6,537 nt of DNA, taken from assembly GCA_003158895.1 (NCBI GenBank), contig PMLO01000215.1:31286-37822 (forward strand), read 5' to 3'. The stretch comes from Propionibacteriaceae bacterium. GTDB taxonomy: Bacteria; Actinomycetota; Actinomycetes; Propionibacteriales; Propionibacteriaceae. The notes under the pieces are model-generated. The model did no database searches, was not told the DNA's origin, and was given only the letters and a program-made list of their open reading frames with translations. The position numbers and the translations under genes are program-made. Positions 1 through 5,422 of the stretch are shown here, piece after piece (position 1 is the stretch's first letter; each line of letters starts with the position of its first letter).

Positions 1-168
1 CTCACGCACGTGAACATCCGGGACAACAACCTGTTCCTGCCTGCACGGGCCCACGAGGCCGCCAAGGCAGCGTTACGGATGGGTATCGACATCGCCTTCG
101 TCACGCTGTGGCTGGCCGTCGTCGCGGGCCTGGTGTTCTGGAAGTACGGCGCCAGCGTCTTCGGGTGA
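1..168 (+). CDS. C-terminal fragment of an unidentified membrane protein
   Basis: An open frame enters from the left edge of the window and ends at the TGA at 166-168, leaving 55 codons. The visible tail has a polar, Arg/His-rich stretch (about residues 1-27 of the fragment, including RDNNLFLPARAHEAAKAALR), then a hydrophobic helix (about residues 30-48, FVTLWLAVVAGLVFW), and a short KYGASVFG end. This fits a polytopic or tail-anchored membrane protein ending in a transmembrane helix. GC-rich third positions agree with real coding. A strong hairpin follows 21 bp after the stop, as expected at the end of a transcription unit. The family cannot be recognised from this fragment. The upstream sequence would be needed to name it. 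Confidence 0.7.
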   Translation, partial: LTHVNIRDNNLFLPARAHEAAKAALRMGIDIAFVTLWLAVVAGLVFWKYGASVFG

Positions 169-189
169 GCGAACTGACCTGGACGACGA

Positions 190-222
190 CGCGGTGGCCA
201 TCCCCAGGGGATGACCACCGCG
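190..222. terminator. Probable bidirectional terminator hairpin between convergent genes
   Basis: Bases 190-204 pair with 208-222: cgcggtgg pairs with ccaccgcg, there is one C/A mismatch (198/214), then catccc pairs with gggatg around a 3-nt loop. The result is a stem of about 14 pairs. It lies between the + strand gene ending at 168 and the - strand gene ending at 241, so it could terminate both. Neither side has a clear U-tract. That weakens the canonical call, although actinobacterial terminators often lack one. Confidence 0.6.
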
Positions 223-240
223 CGTACATCAGGGACACGT

Positions 241-1119
241 TCAGCGTTGTGCGCGCGTGAACCCTGCAGCCTGAGCTGCGTCCTCGCTGTTGAACCACAC
301 ATCAGCAATCGTCCGCTCGTACCCGCCGGACTCCGGCACGTGGTACTTCATCGAGCGGTCGTTGCCCTTGATCGTGTAGCCCTCCGGCGGCTCGGTGCCC
401 ACGAAGGAGCCCTCACCGAACGGGTTCGAAGGCTCCTCGAGCATGGTCTCCGGCTCCTCGATGGTGTCCTCGGCCTCGTCATCGGCGTCGTCGAGAGGCT
501 CCGGCTCGGGATCCTTGGGGGTCGGCGTATCGGTGTAGGTGTACGCGGGGCTCGGCTCGTGAGGCGCCCATCCCTGGTCCTTGGACCCGAGGAAGGTCTT
601 CACCGCGACGGCAGCGGCTCCGAGGAGCGCTCCGACCACGGCGATCTTGACGAACGTGTTGCCCTTCGACTTCTTCGGCAGCTCCAGCTCGCCCTTCACT
701 GCGGCGACTGTCGCGCGGCCCCGGCTCTCGACCTCGCCCACGGCGTCACGGGCATCCTCGAGGATTCCGGCCACAGCTGGGTGCTCAGCGGCCTCGCGGA
801 GCAGTTCGATCAGCTTGGGGATGAGGTCGTTCTGCACGGCCTTCTGCGCCTTCTCGACAGCGGGACTCACCTTCTCGAGAGCCTCGTTGAGCTGCGGCTG
901 TACCGAGTCGAGCGTGTCGGCGGCGTATTTGGCGGCTACCACTCGGGCATGATCGGCGCGCTTCATCGCGTCGTCGGCGAGGGGACCAACCTTCTCGGCG
1001 GCCTGCTCAAGGAGCGGCTGAAGCTTCTCGATGGCTGCATCGAGAGCAGCGGCTCCCCGCTCGGCGGCCGTGTGAGTAGTCTCTGCGGCGGCTTCGCGCA
1101 AGGTCTGCTTGCGAAACAT
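241..1119 (-). CDS. Membrane-anchored helical protein with C-terminal sunset-type domain
   Basis: Product of 292 aa, function unknown. Residues 1-145 are Ala/Glu/Lys-rich and amphipathic, probably a long helix or coiled coil. They contain an internal duplication: residues 33-51 and 73-91 share 9 of 19 identities, including QP and EKVxP. A single membrane helix follows (about 155-177) after a KKSK cluster. Next comes an acidic, proline-rich linker (about 184-235). The C-terminal module (about 245-290) has YTIKGN, MKYHVPESGGY, RT, DVWF and SEDAAQAAGF, matching the 'sunset' domain seen in actinobacterial proteins such as ArfC variants. The positive-inside rule suggests a cytoplasmic N-terminus and an external C-terminal domain (inference). 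The ATG at 1119 is preferred over the upstream ATG at 1182 because GGAAGGA lies about 5-6 nt before it and the extra 21 residues look non-coding. The overall plan resembles the DUF5324-type proteins found near ppiA in Streptomyces. It is transcribed divergently from the cyclophilin gene. Confidence 0.85.
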   Translation of the reverse strand: MFRKQTLREAAAETTHTAAERGAAALDAAIEKLQPLLEQAAEKVGPLADDAMKRADHARVVAAKYAADTLDSVQPQLNEALEKVSPAVEKAQKAVQNDLIPKLIELLREAAEHPAVAGILEDARDAVGEVESRGRATVAAVKGELELPKKSKGNTFVKIAVVGALLGAAAVAVKTFLGSKDQGWAPHEPSPAYTYTDTPTPKDPEPEPLDDADDEAEDTIEEPETMLEEPSNPFGEGSFVGTEPPEGYTIKGNDRSMKYHVPESGGYERTIADVWFNSEDAAQAAGFTRAQR

Positions 1120-1127
1120 CGTTGTCC

Positions 1128-1141
1128 TTCCGATATCGGAA
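1128..1141. promoter_or_regulatory. Perfect 14-bp palindrome overlapping the RBS of the sunset-domain gene
   Basis: The sequence ttccgatatcggaa is a perfect palindrome. It ends 8 bp upstream of the ATG at 1119 and overlaps the Shine-Dalgarno GGAAGGA (- strand). A second short dyad, ctcctg-aa-caggag, lies at 1146-1159. Either could be an operator in the 5' leader, but no known binding consensus was recognised. Confidence 0.3.
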
Positions 1142-1168
1142 ATGGCTCCTGAACAGGAGACATCTCCC

Positions 1169-1238
1169 ACCGTACCGGGCATCGGGTGGACCTCCCAGGG
1201 CTAACGGACCCTGAGAGGTCCCCAATTCCCGGTACGGT
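1169..1238. promoter_or_regulatory. Nested dyad with paired divergent promoter candidates
   Basis: The outer arms accgtaccggg (1169-1179) and cccggtacggt (1228-1238) are perfect 11-bp inverted repeats. Inside them, ggacctcccaggg (1188-1200) and ccctgagaggtcc (1209-1221) pair at 12 of 13 positions around an 8-nt centre. The two dyads share nearly the same axis (about 1204). Read outward, each arm gives ccctgRgaggtcc, then 6 or 8 nt, then cccggtacggt, so a TACGGT hexamer is correctly placed as a -10 for each divergent gene: 1233-1238 for the cyclophilin, and 1169-1174 on the - strand for the sunset-domain gene. No consensus -35 is seen. This could be a shared operator or a duplicated promoter. 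Confidence 0.4.
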
Positions 1239-1267
1239 TGACGCTGACCCACGAAGAGAGGACACGC

Positions 1268-1777
1268 GTGAGCACGGCAACACTGCACACCAACCGCGGC
1301 GACATCATCATCGATCTGTTCGACACCAAGGCACCCAAGACGGTGGCGAACTTCGTCGGCCTGGCGACGGGCACGAAGGAATACACCGACGCGACGAGCG
1401 GCGCGAAGACCACTGGCAACTTCTACGACGGCCTGGTGTTCCACCGCGTCATCGACGGCTTCATGATCCAGGGCGGCTGCCCTCGGGGAGACGGGCGCGG
1501 CGGACCTGGCTACACGTTCGCTGACGAGTTCCACCCCGACCTGACGTTCAACCGGCCGTACCTCCTGGCCATGGCCAACTCCGGCCCGGGCACGAACGGC
1601 TCGCAGTTCTTCATCACGGCGGGGCCGACCCCGCACCTCAACCGGAAGCACACGATCTTCGGCGAGGTGACGGACGCGGCGAGCAAGAAGGTCGTCGACG
1701 CCATCGCGACCACGCCGGTCGACCGCAACGACCGTCCCAAGGACGCCGTCGTCATCACCTCGGTCACCGTGGCCTGA
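1268..1777 (+). CDS. ppiA: Cytoplasmic cyclophilin-type peptidyl-prolyl cis-trans isomerase
   Basis: Product of 169 aa that catalyses cis-trans isomerisation of Xaa-Pro bonds during protein folding. The cyclophilin fold spans essentially the whole protein. Visible hallmarks are VFHRVIDGFMIQGG (catalytic Arg60, with Phe65, Met66 and Gln68 of the proline pocket), the GRGGPGYTFADE loop (about 76-87), NSGPGTNGSQFFIT (Phe115), and TPHLNRKHTIFGEV. His123 stands where human CypA has Trp121, as in M. tuberculosis PpiA, which predicts weaker cyclosporin binding. There is no signal peptide, so a cytosolic location is expected. The GTG start is supported by gagagga 6 nt upstream, and by LHTNRGDI aligning with the family N-terminus. 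An upstream in-frame TTG at 1238 lies inside the promoter dyad and is unlikely. A terminator hairpin follows, so the gene is probably monocistronic. Confidence 0.95.
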   Translation: MSTATLHTNRGDIIIDLFDTKAPKTVANFVGLATGTKEYTDATSGAKTTGNFYDGLVFHRVIDGFMIQGGCPRGDGRGGPGYTFADEFHPDLTFNRPYLLAMANSGPGTNGSQFFITAGPTPHLNRKHTIFGEVTDAASKKVVDAIATTPVDRNDRPKDAVVITSVTVA

Positions 1778-1796
1778 CAGCCCCGGACCACATGGG

Positions 1797-1816
1797 AGCC
1801 GTCCTTCGGGGCGGCT
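1797..1816 (+). terminator. Intrinsic-type terminator after ppiA
   Basis: The arms agccgtcc (1797-1804) and ggggcggct (within 1808-1816) form an 8-bp stem with one G-U pair and a TTCG tetraloop, followed by ttc. It lies 19 nt past the ppiA stop and 16 nt before the end of the convergent gene. The U-tract is minimal (TTTC), so this is a good but not perfect intrinsic terminator for the + strand. Confidence 0.7.
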
Positions 1817-1832
1817 TTCGTGCGTTCGGGGA

Positions 1833-2108
1833 TCAGTCGCCGAGGGAGAACGCAGCCTCGAGGTCGTGGCGCGAGTACGCCCTGAACGCGATGTGCGTCT
1901 CGGTGCTCTTGACGCCATCGACCTTGTTCAGCCGGTCGGCCACCACGTCGGCGATCTCGTCGTGCGACCGCACGCGCACAAGTGCGATCAGGTCGATGCG
2001 GCCAGTCACCGAGTAGACCTCGCTCACGCCATCGATGGCGGCGATCGCCGCGGCGACCTCCGGGATCCGGTCCACGGCGGCTTCGACGAAAACAATCGCA
2101 GTGATCAT
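1833..2108 (-). CDS. Stand-alone Lrp/AsnC ligand-binding (RAM) domain protein
   Basis: Product of 91 aa consisting of only the effector-binding and oligomerisation domain of Lrp/AsnC regulators, an alpha-beta sandwich. Characteristic elements are the first strand MITAIVFVEAA, the helix IPEVAAAIAAIDGV, the hairpin SEVYSVTGRIDLIALVRV with the G-x-x-D turn, and the later DGVKSTETHIAFRAY segment. The N-terminal helix-turn-helix is absent, so it should not bind DNA by itself. Known stand-alone RAM proteins bind small molecules such as amino acids, or partner with full-length Lrp proteins; the ligand here is unknown. The start lies 9 bp after the stop of the upstream exonuclease gene. An AGGA overlaps that stop region and acts as a weak ribosome-binding site, so the two are almost certainly one operon. 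It ends convergently with ppiA. Confidence 0.9.
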   Translation of the reverse strand: MITAIVFVEAAVDRIPEVAAAIAAIDGVSEVYSVTGRIDLIALVRVRSHDEIADVVADRLNKVDGVKSTETHIAFRAYSRHDLEAAFSLGD

Positions 2109-2117
2109 GAGCGCATC

Positions 2118-3833
2118 CTAAGGAGACATCGCTGCCTCCCGCTGCCGTGACGCGTTGTCGAGCTGTGTCAGCCGGTGGCCGAGGTGCAGCGGCCACGACC
2201 AGTCCCCGTCGATCTCGATGATCCGTACGCCGTCGGACTCGAGCCAGTCGGCGATCCGCTCGGTCTCCTCGATGGTGGCGGCGGGCAGGGGCGGGACGGG
2301 CGAGACCACCAACTGAGCGCTCGCTGCGGCGGACTCTGCGACCGCGCGGGCATTCTCCCCGCGACCCGACACCGCCGCGGCTGCCAGCCGCCCGTAGCGC
2401 ACCACGTGGATCTCCCACCCATCCCCACGGGGTCGCGCGGCGACGACCTGGGGGCAGGCGGCCAGGACGTGTACGCGGTGGGACCGGCGGCTGCCGCTCT
2501 GGAACGTCTCGAGCCGTCGGTGCACCGTGGCCGCCTCTTCGAACCTCTGCTCGATCACGAGCCTCGAGAGTCGCTTCCCGGCAGCAGCCACCACCGCCCG
2601 TACATCCCCGTCGAAGATGACGCGCGCCGCGTCGACCACGGCGCTGTACGTGGTCGCGCCGCCGCTCAGCTCGCACGGCGCGCAACAGTGTCCGAGCTCG
2701 GCGACCGCGCACGCCGCACGGGCCGTGCGTACTGACAGGCGGACGGTGCAGCGGCGCATCGCGCACGCGTCGTACAACGCCAGGAGAGCCTCCTCGGCAC
2801 TCGCGCGCTGCCGGAAGGGCCCGAGGTAGCGGGCGCCGTCGTCGAGCACGCGCGACACCAGCGAGAACCGGGGGAAGGCCTCGGTGGTGAGCTTGATCCA
2901 CGAGCCGCGCTCGGGGAACTTGCTGCGCCGGTTGTACCGCGGACTGTGGGCAGCGATGAGGCGCAGCTCGAGCACCTGCGCCTCCAGCTGGGTCCTGCAC
3001 ACCGTCGTCTCGCCCCCGGTGGCCACCCGTACCATCTCGTCGATGCGTGGCCTCTTCTCGGCAGCGGTGAAGTATGTACGGACCCGCTGCTTGAGGTTCT
3101 TCGACGTGCCGACGTAGAGCACCTCCCGTCGCGGCCCGTCGTCCAGGACGGACTCGGCCACGAAGCAGTACACGCCGGGCTTCTCGGGTATGTCCTGCGC
3201 CCATGTGCGACGGGCACGACGCGCCGGGTGGACGCGGCGGGTGCACTCGAGCAGGTCCTCCAGCGTGTGGACGCCCAGGTTGCCCACACGTTCGATGAGC
3301 GCGTGGAGCACGTCCACCGTGGCTCGCGCGTCGGCGAGCGCGCGGTGGTTGGGCTCGACGGTCGCGTGGAAGTGGCGGGCCAGGGTGGCGAGCCGGTGGT
3401 TCGGCACCTCGTCGCGCATCATGACGCTGCGCGCCAGGCCGACGGTGTCGACGACTGGTGGCGACGGCCACGTGTAGCCGAGCTCCAGGCAACCCCGTTT
3501 GAGGAAGCCGACGTCGAAGCGGGCGTTGTGGGCGACGATGACGCAGCCGTGCGCGAACTCGAGGAACGCCGGCAGCACGTCGGCCAGTCTCGGCGCGCTG
3601 GCGACCATCGAGTCGGTGATCCCGGTGAGCACCGCGATCGCAGCCGGGATGTGGGTGTGGGGGTTGACGAGCGTGGAGAACTCACCGTTGACCTCGCCGC
3701 CGCGGACGCGGACGGCGCCGAACTCGGTGATCCGGCTGTCCTCGGCGCCGCCCGTGGTCTCGAGGTCGACCACGCAGAACGCCACCTCGGAGAGGTGGGT
3801 CCCGGCCTCCACGAGGAGGGGCTGGCTCGTCAT
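2118..3833 (-). CDS. DEDDh 3'-5' exonuclease fused to UvrC-like GIY-YIG nuclease
   Basis: Product of 571 aa, probably acting in DNA repair. Residues about 17-185 are a DnaQ/epsilon-type DEDDh exonuclease: VVDLETTG (Asp23, Glu25), AHNARFDVGFL (Asp107), and HRALADA (His163, Asp168). Residues about 216-302 are a UvrC/Cho-type GIY-YIG domain: PGVY (220-222), VLYVGTSKNLKQRVRTYF (Arg250), and LEAQVLELRLI...SPRYN, with Glu284 as the likely metal ligand. Cys362, Cys375, Cys383 and Cys387 match the spacing of the UvrC 4Fe-4S cysteines. A UVR-like helix pair follows (about 420-445). The UvrC C-terminal RNase H-like nuclease and HhH domains are missing. Residues 446-571 are an unassigned tail. The domain plan matches M. 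tuberculosis Rv2191 and relatives. No Shine-Dalgarno precedes the ATG, but TAGCGT lies 7 nt upstream, suggesting a leaderless transcript. First gene of an operon with the RAM-domain gene. Confidence 0.92.
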   Translation of the reverse strand: MTSQPLLVEAGTHLSEVAFCVVDLETTGGAEDSRITEFGAVRVRGGEVNGEFSTLVNPHTHIPAAIAVLTGITDSMVASAPRLADVLPAFLEFAHGCVIVAHNARFDVGFLKRGCLELGYTWPSPPVVDTVGLARSVMMRDEVPNHRLATLARHFHATVEPNHRALADARATVDVLHALIERVGNLGVHTLEDLLECTRRVHPARRARRTWAQDIPEKPGVYCFVAESVLDDGPRREVLYVGTSKNLKQRVRTYFTAAEKRPRIDEMVRVATGGETTVCRTQLEAQVLELRLIAAHSPRYNRRSKFPERGSWIKLTTEAFPRFSLVSRVLDDGARYLGPFRQRASAEEALLALYDACAMRRCTVRLSVRTARAACAVAELGHCCAPCELSGGATTYSAVVDAARVIFDGDVRAVVAAAGKRLSRLVIEQRFEEAATVHRRLETFQSGSRRSHRVHVLAACPQVVAARPRGDGWEIHVVRYGRLAAAAVSGRGENARAVAESAAASAQLVVSPVPPLPAATIEETERIADWLESDGVRIIEIDGDWSWPLHLGHRLTQLDNASRQREAAMSP

Positions 3834-3840
3834 GGTGGCG

Positions 3841-3846
3841 ACGCTA
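3841..3846 (-). promoter_or_regulatory. Candidate -10 of a leaderless promoter for the exonuclease/UvrC-like gene
   Basis: On the - strand TAGCGT is followed by exactly 7 nt (cgccacc) and then the ATG at 3833. This is the TANNNT-N7-start layout known from leaderless actinobacterial transcripts. There is no purine-rich ribosome-binding site in the 20 nt before the ATG, which supports the reading. No consensus -35 was found at the usual distance. Confidence 0.45.
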
Positions 3847-3911
3847 CGGCCGAGCTCGGACAGATTCGTACAAACACGCGATAAACGACGCCGGAAAGAG
3901 TGGGAAGAGAA

Positions 3912-3931
3912 CTGTCAGAGGTCGCTGTCAG
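3912..3931. repeat. Short direct repeat upstream of the Cys4 protein gene
   Basis: The heptamer ctgtcag occurs at 3912-3918 and again at 3925-3931, a 13-bp period. It lies directly before the ATG at 3941, in the divergent spacer. It could be a regulator site, or chance. Confidence 0.25.
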
Positions 3932-3940
3932 TGTGAAGGC

Positions 3941-4180
3941 ATGACCAGGTTGAGCATCGATTGTGACCAGTGCGCTGTACGAGGGCTCGCGTGCTCCGAC
4001 TGCATCGTGTCCGCGCTCCTCGGGGTGCCCGACGACGAGCTGACGTTCGACGACGCCGAACAGGCCGCCATCGGCGCGCTCGCGGCGTCCGGGATGGTGC
4101 CGCCTCTGCGGCTCGTACCGAAGCCGACGACGACCGCGGATTCGCGGACCAGCAGGGGGCGCTACCGTCTGTACGGATGA
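3941..4180 (+). CDS. Small four-cysteine conserved actinobacterial protein, function unknown
   Basis: Product of 79 aa. The N-terminus carries C8-x2-C11-x6-C18-x2-C21 (DCDQCAVRGLACSDC), a plausible zinc or iron-sulphur site. A hydrophobic segment (CIVSALLGVP), an acidic helix (DDAEQAAIGALAASG) and a MVPPLRLVP motif follow. The last 18 residues are polar and probably disordered. I recall similar short hypothetical proteins in Streptomyces and other Actinobacteria next to NlpC/P60 genes, but no function is known to me. The ribosome-binding site is poor: AAGG sits only 1 nt before the ATG. Translation may be leaderless, since a weak cagtgt lies 6 nt upstream. An in-frame TTG at 3950 is an alternative start that keeps all four cysteines. 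The gene is divergent from the exonuclease/UvrC-like gene and precedes the NlpC/P60 gene by 183 bp. Confidence 0.8.
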   Translation: MTRLSIDCDQCAVRGLACSDCIVSALLGVPDDELTFDDAEQAAIGALAASGMVPPLRLVPKPTTTADSRTSRGRYRLYG

Positions 4181-4296
4181 GATCGGCCCAGGTGCGTCTC
4201 AGCATCCGGCCGGACCCGCTGCCCCTGTTACCCCTAGCGGGACGGGGATCAGGCCTGGTCAGTGCAGGAATTCCGTGAGGAAACGTGCACGCGGAC

Positions 4297-4325
4297 TTGG
4301 CAACTCTGAGGAAGTCGTTTAGATT
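4297..4325 (+). promoter_or_regulatory. SigA-type promoter for the NlpC/P60 - glycosyltransferase unit
   Basis: A -35 TTGGCA (4297-4302) and a -10 TAGATT (4320-4325) are separated by exactly 17 bp. This is the best housekeeping promoter in the window. The expected transcript starts near 4332, giving a leader of about 32 nt that includes the GGAGG site at 4352-4356. Confidence 0.75.
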
Positions 4326-4351
4326 TTTCTCAGACTTGGGACCGAAAAGCT

Positions 4352-4356
4352 GGAGG
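4352..4356 (+). promoter_or_regulatory. Strong Shine-Dalgarno fixing the NlpC/P60 GTG start
   Basis: GGAGG ends 7 nt before the GTG at 4364. This ideal spacing decides the start and gives a complete signal peptide. Confidence 0.85.
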
Positions 4357-4363
4357 TACGTGC

Positions 4364-5404
4364 GTGAGTGGACTGCTGCGGAAGGCGGGGCTGAGCGTTG
4401 TTGCTCTCGCCCTGGCCGGTGCCTATGTCTTCACCGGCACAGGCGTCGCGCATGCTGATCCCACCACCGTTGACGGCGCGCGCGCCCAGCTGGCCCAGCT
4501 GGAGCAGGCGCAGTCCGACCTTGACGCGCAGTACACCGCGGTGCAGGTCAAGCTCACGGACAGCCAGACGGCCCTCGACAATGCTCGCAGCGACGCGCAG
4601 GCCCAGCAGGCCAAGGTGGCGACGCTGAAGATCCAGGTCAGCCAGATCGCCCTTCAGCAGTACCGCTCGAGCGGCCTCGACACGACGACCCAGCTCCTCG
4701 TCACCGACGACGTACAAAACTTCCTCAACGGCCTGTCGACGATCAAGAAGGCCAACGACAACACCGCGTCGCTTCTTCAGGACTACCAGGGCGCTCAGGC
4801 GGACCTCGCCGATCTCCAGCGTTCGACCGAGGCTCAGACGCAGCAGATCGCGGCTGAGCAGGCTTCGCTCGGCGATCTCAAGAAGCAGTCGGACGACAAG
4901 GTCGCGGCCGCACAGGCCTTGCTCGACAAGCTGACCACCGCCCAGAAGGCGCAGCTGGCCGCCGCGCAGGCCGCCGCGAACCAGCAGACCGCGGCAGCGA
5001 CCGACACCTCTCGCAGTGCCAGCCGCACGCCCATCGCGGTTGGACCCGGCGGCAGCGCTCGTGCGATCGCAGCGTTGAACTTCGCCCTCGCCCAGGTCGG
5101 CAAGTCCTACGTCCGCGGCGGCACCGGCCCGAACTCGTACGACTGCTCGGGTCTCACGATGACCGCGTTCGCTCAGGCCGGTGTCGGCCTGCCGCGTACA
5201 TCCCAGGCACAGTTCGGCGTGGGCACCCCCGTGAGCCTGTCCCAGCTGGCGCCCGGCGACCTCGTCTTCTACTACTCCGGCATCAGCCATGTCGGCATCT
5301 ACATCGGCAACGGCATGATCGTCCACGCGGCCAACCCGCGCAGTGGCGTCCTGACCGCTTCGGTGACCTCGATGCCGTTCATGGGTGGGCGCCGCGTCGC
5401 CTGA
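4364..5404 (+). CDS. Secreted NlpC/P60 peptidoglycan endopeptidase with coiled-coil N-terminus
   Basis: Product of 346 aa, predicted to cleave peptide bonds in peptidoglycan stems (typically D-Glu to diaminopimelate) during growth or division. Residues 1-31 are a Sec signal peptide: RK, a hydrophobic core, then an AHA cleavage motif before Asp32. Residues about 35-205 form a long Gln/Ala-rich coiled coil, like the regulatory helices of RipA/RipC-type hydrolases. A short Thr/Ser/Gly-rich linker follows. The NlpC/P60 domain (about 232-346) carries the catalytic Cys261 (SYDCSGL), His309 (ISHVGIYIG) and a third polar residue His321 (IVHA), so the enzyme looks intact. The position next to the PimB'-type gene matches Rv2190c of M. 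tuberculosis (385 aa), a probable orthologue. It is driven by a strong promoter and likely co-transcribed with the glycosyltransferase 18 bp downstream. The coiled coil may hold the enzyme inactive until a partner binds (inference). Confidence 0.95.
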   Translation: MSGLLRKAGLSVVALALAGAYVFTGTGVAHADPTTVDGARAQLAQLEQAQSDLDAQYTAVQVKLTDSQTALDNARSDAQAQQAKVATLKIQVSQIALQQYRSSGLDTTTQLLVTDDVQNFLNGLSTIKKANDNTASLLQDYQGAQADLADLQRSTEAQTQQIAAEQASLGDLKKQSDDKVAAAQALLDKLTTAQKAQLAAAQAAANQQTAAATDTSRSASRTPIAVGPGGSARAIAALNFALAQVGKSYVRGGTGPNSYDCSGLTMTAFAQAGVGLPRTSQAQFGVGTPVSLSQLAPGDLVFYYSGISHVGIYIGNGMIVHAANPRSGVLTASVTSMPFMGGRRVA

Positions 5405-5422
5405 CCTGAGACTGCCGCCCCG

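Noticed and set aside
1120..1182. Upstream ATG at 1182 as the start of the sunset-domain protein
   Set aside because: The extra 21 residues would be encoded through two palindromes and a candidate -10, and the internal ATG at 1119 has a well-placed GGAAGGA.
1510..3492. A 660-codon - strand open frame spanning ppiA, the RAM gene and the exonuclease gene
   Set aside because: It is Arg/Pro/Ala-rich, crosses three genes and a terminator, and shows no domain. It is a composition artefact.
4215..4241. Hairpin cccgct / agcggg as a terminator for the Cys4 gene
   Set aside because: Only a 6-bp stem with a 15-nt loop and no T-run. Too weak to call.
4247..4260. Near-palindrome gatcaggcctggtc as an operator
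   Set aside because: Two mismatches in 14 bp and a GC-rich core. Expected by chance in this composition, and about 37 bp upstream of the promoter -35.
4294..4339. Direct repeat gacttgg (4294-4300, 4333-4339) flanking the NlpC promoter, and a 6-bp stem tctgag/ctcaga around its -10
   Set aside because: Short matches within a promoter-sized stretch. No further support for a regulator site.
4181..4363. A cyclic-di-AMP (ydaO-type) riboswitch before the NlpC/P60 gene, as seen upstream of some actinobacterial wall hydrolases
   Set aside because: The predicted leader from the TTGGCA/TAGATT promoter is only about 32 nt, and I see none of the conserved ydaO sequence blocks.
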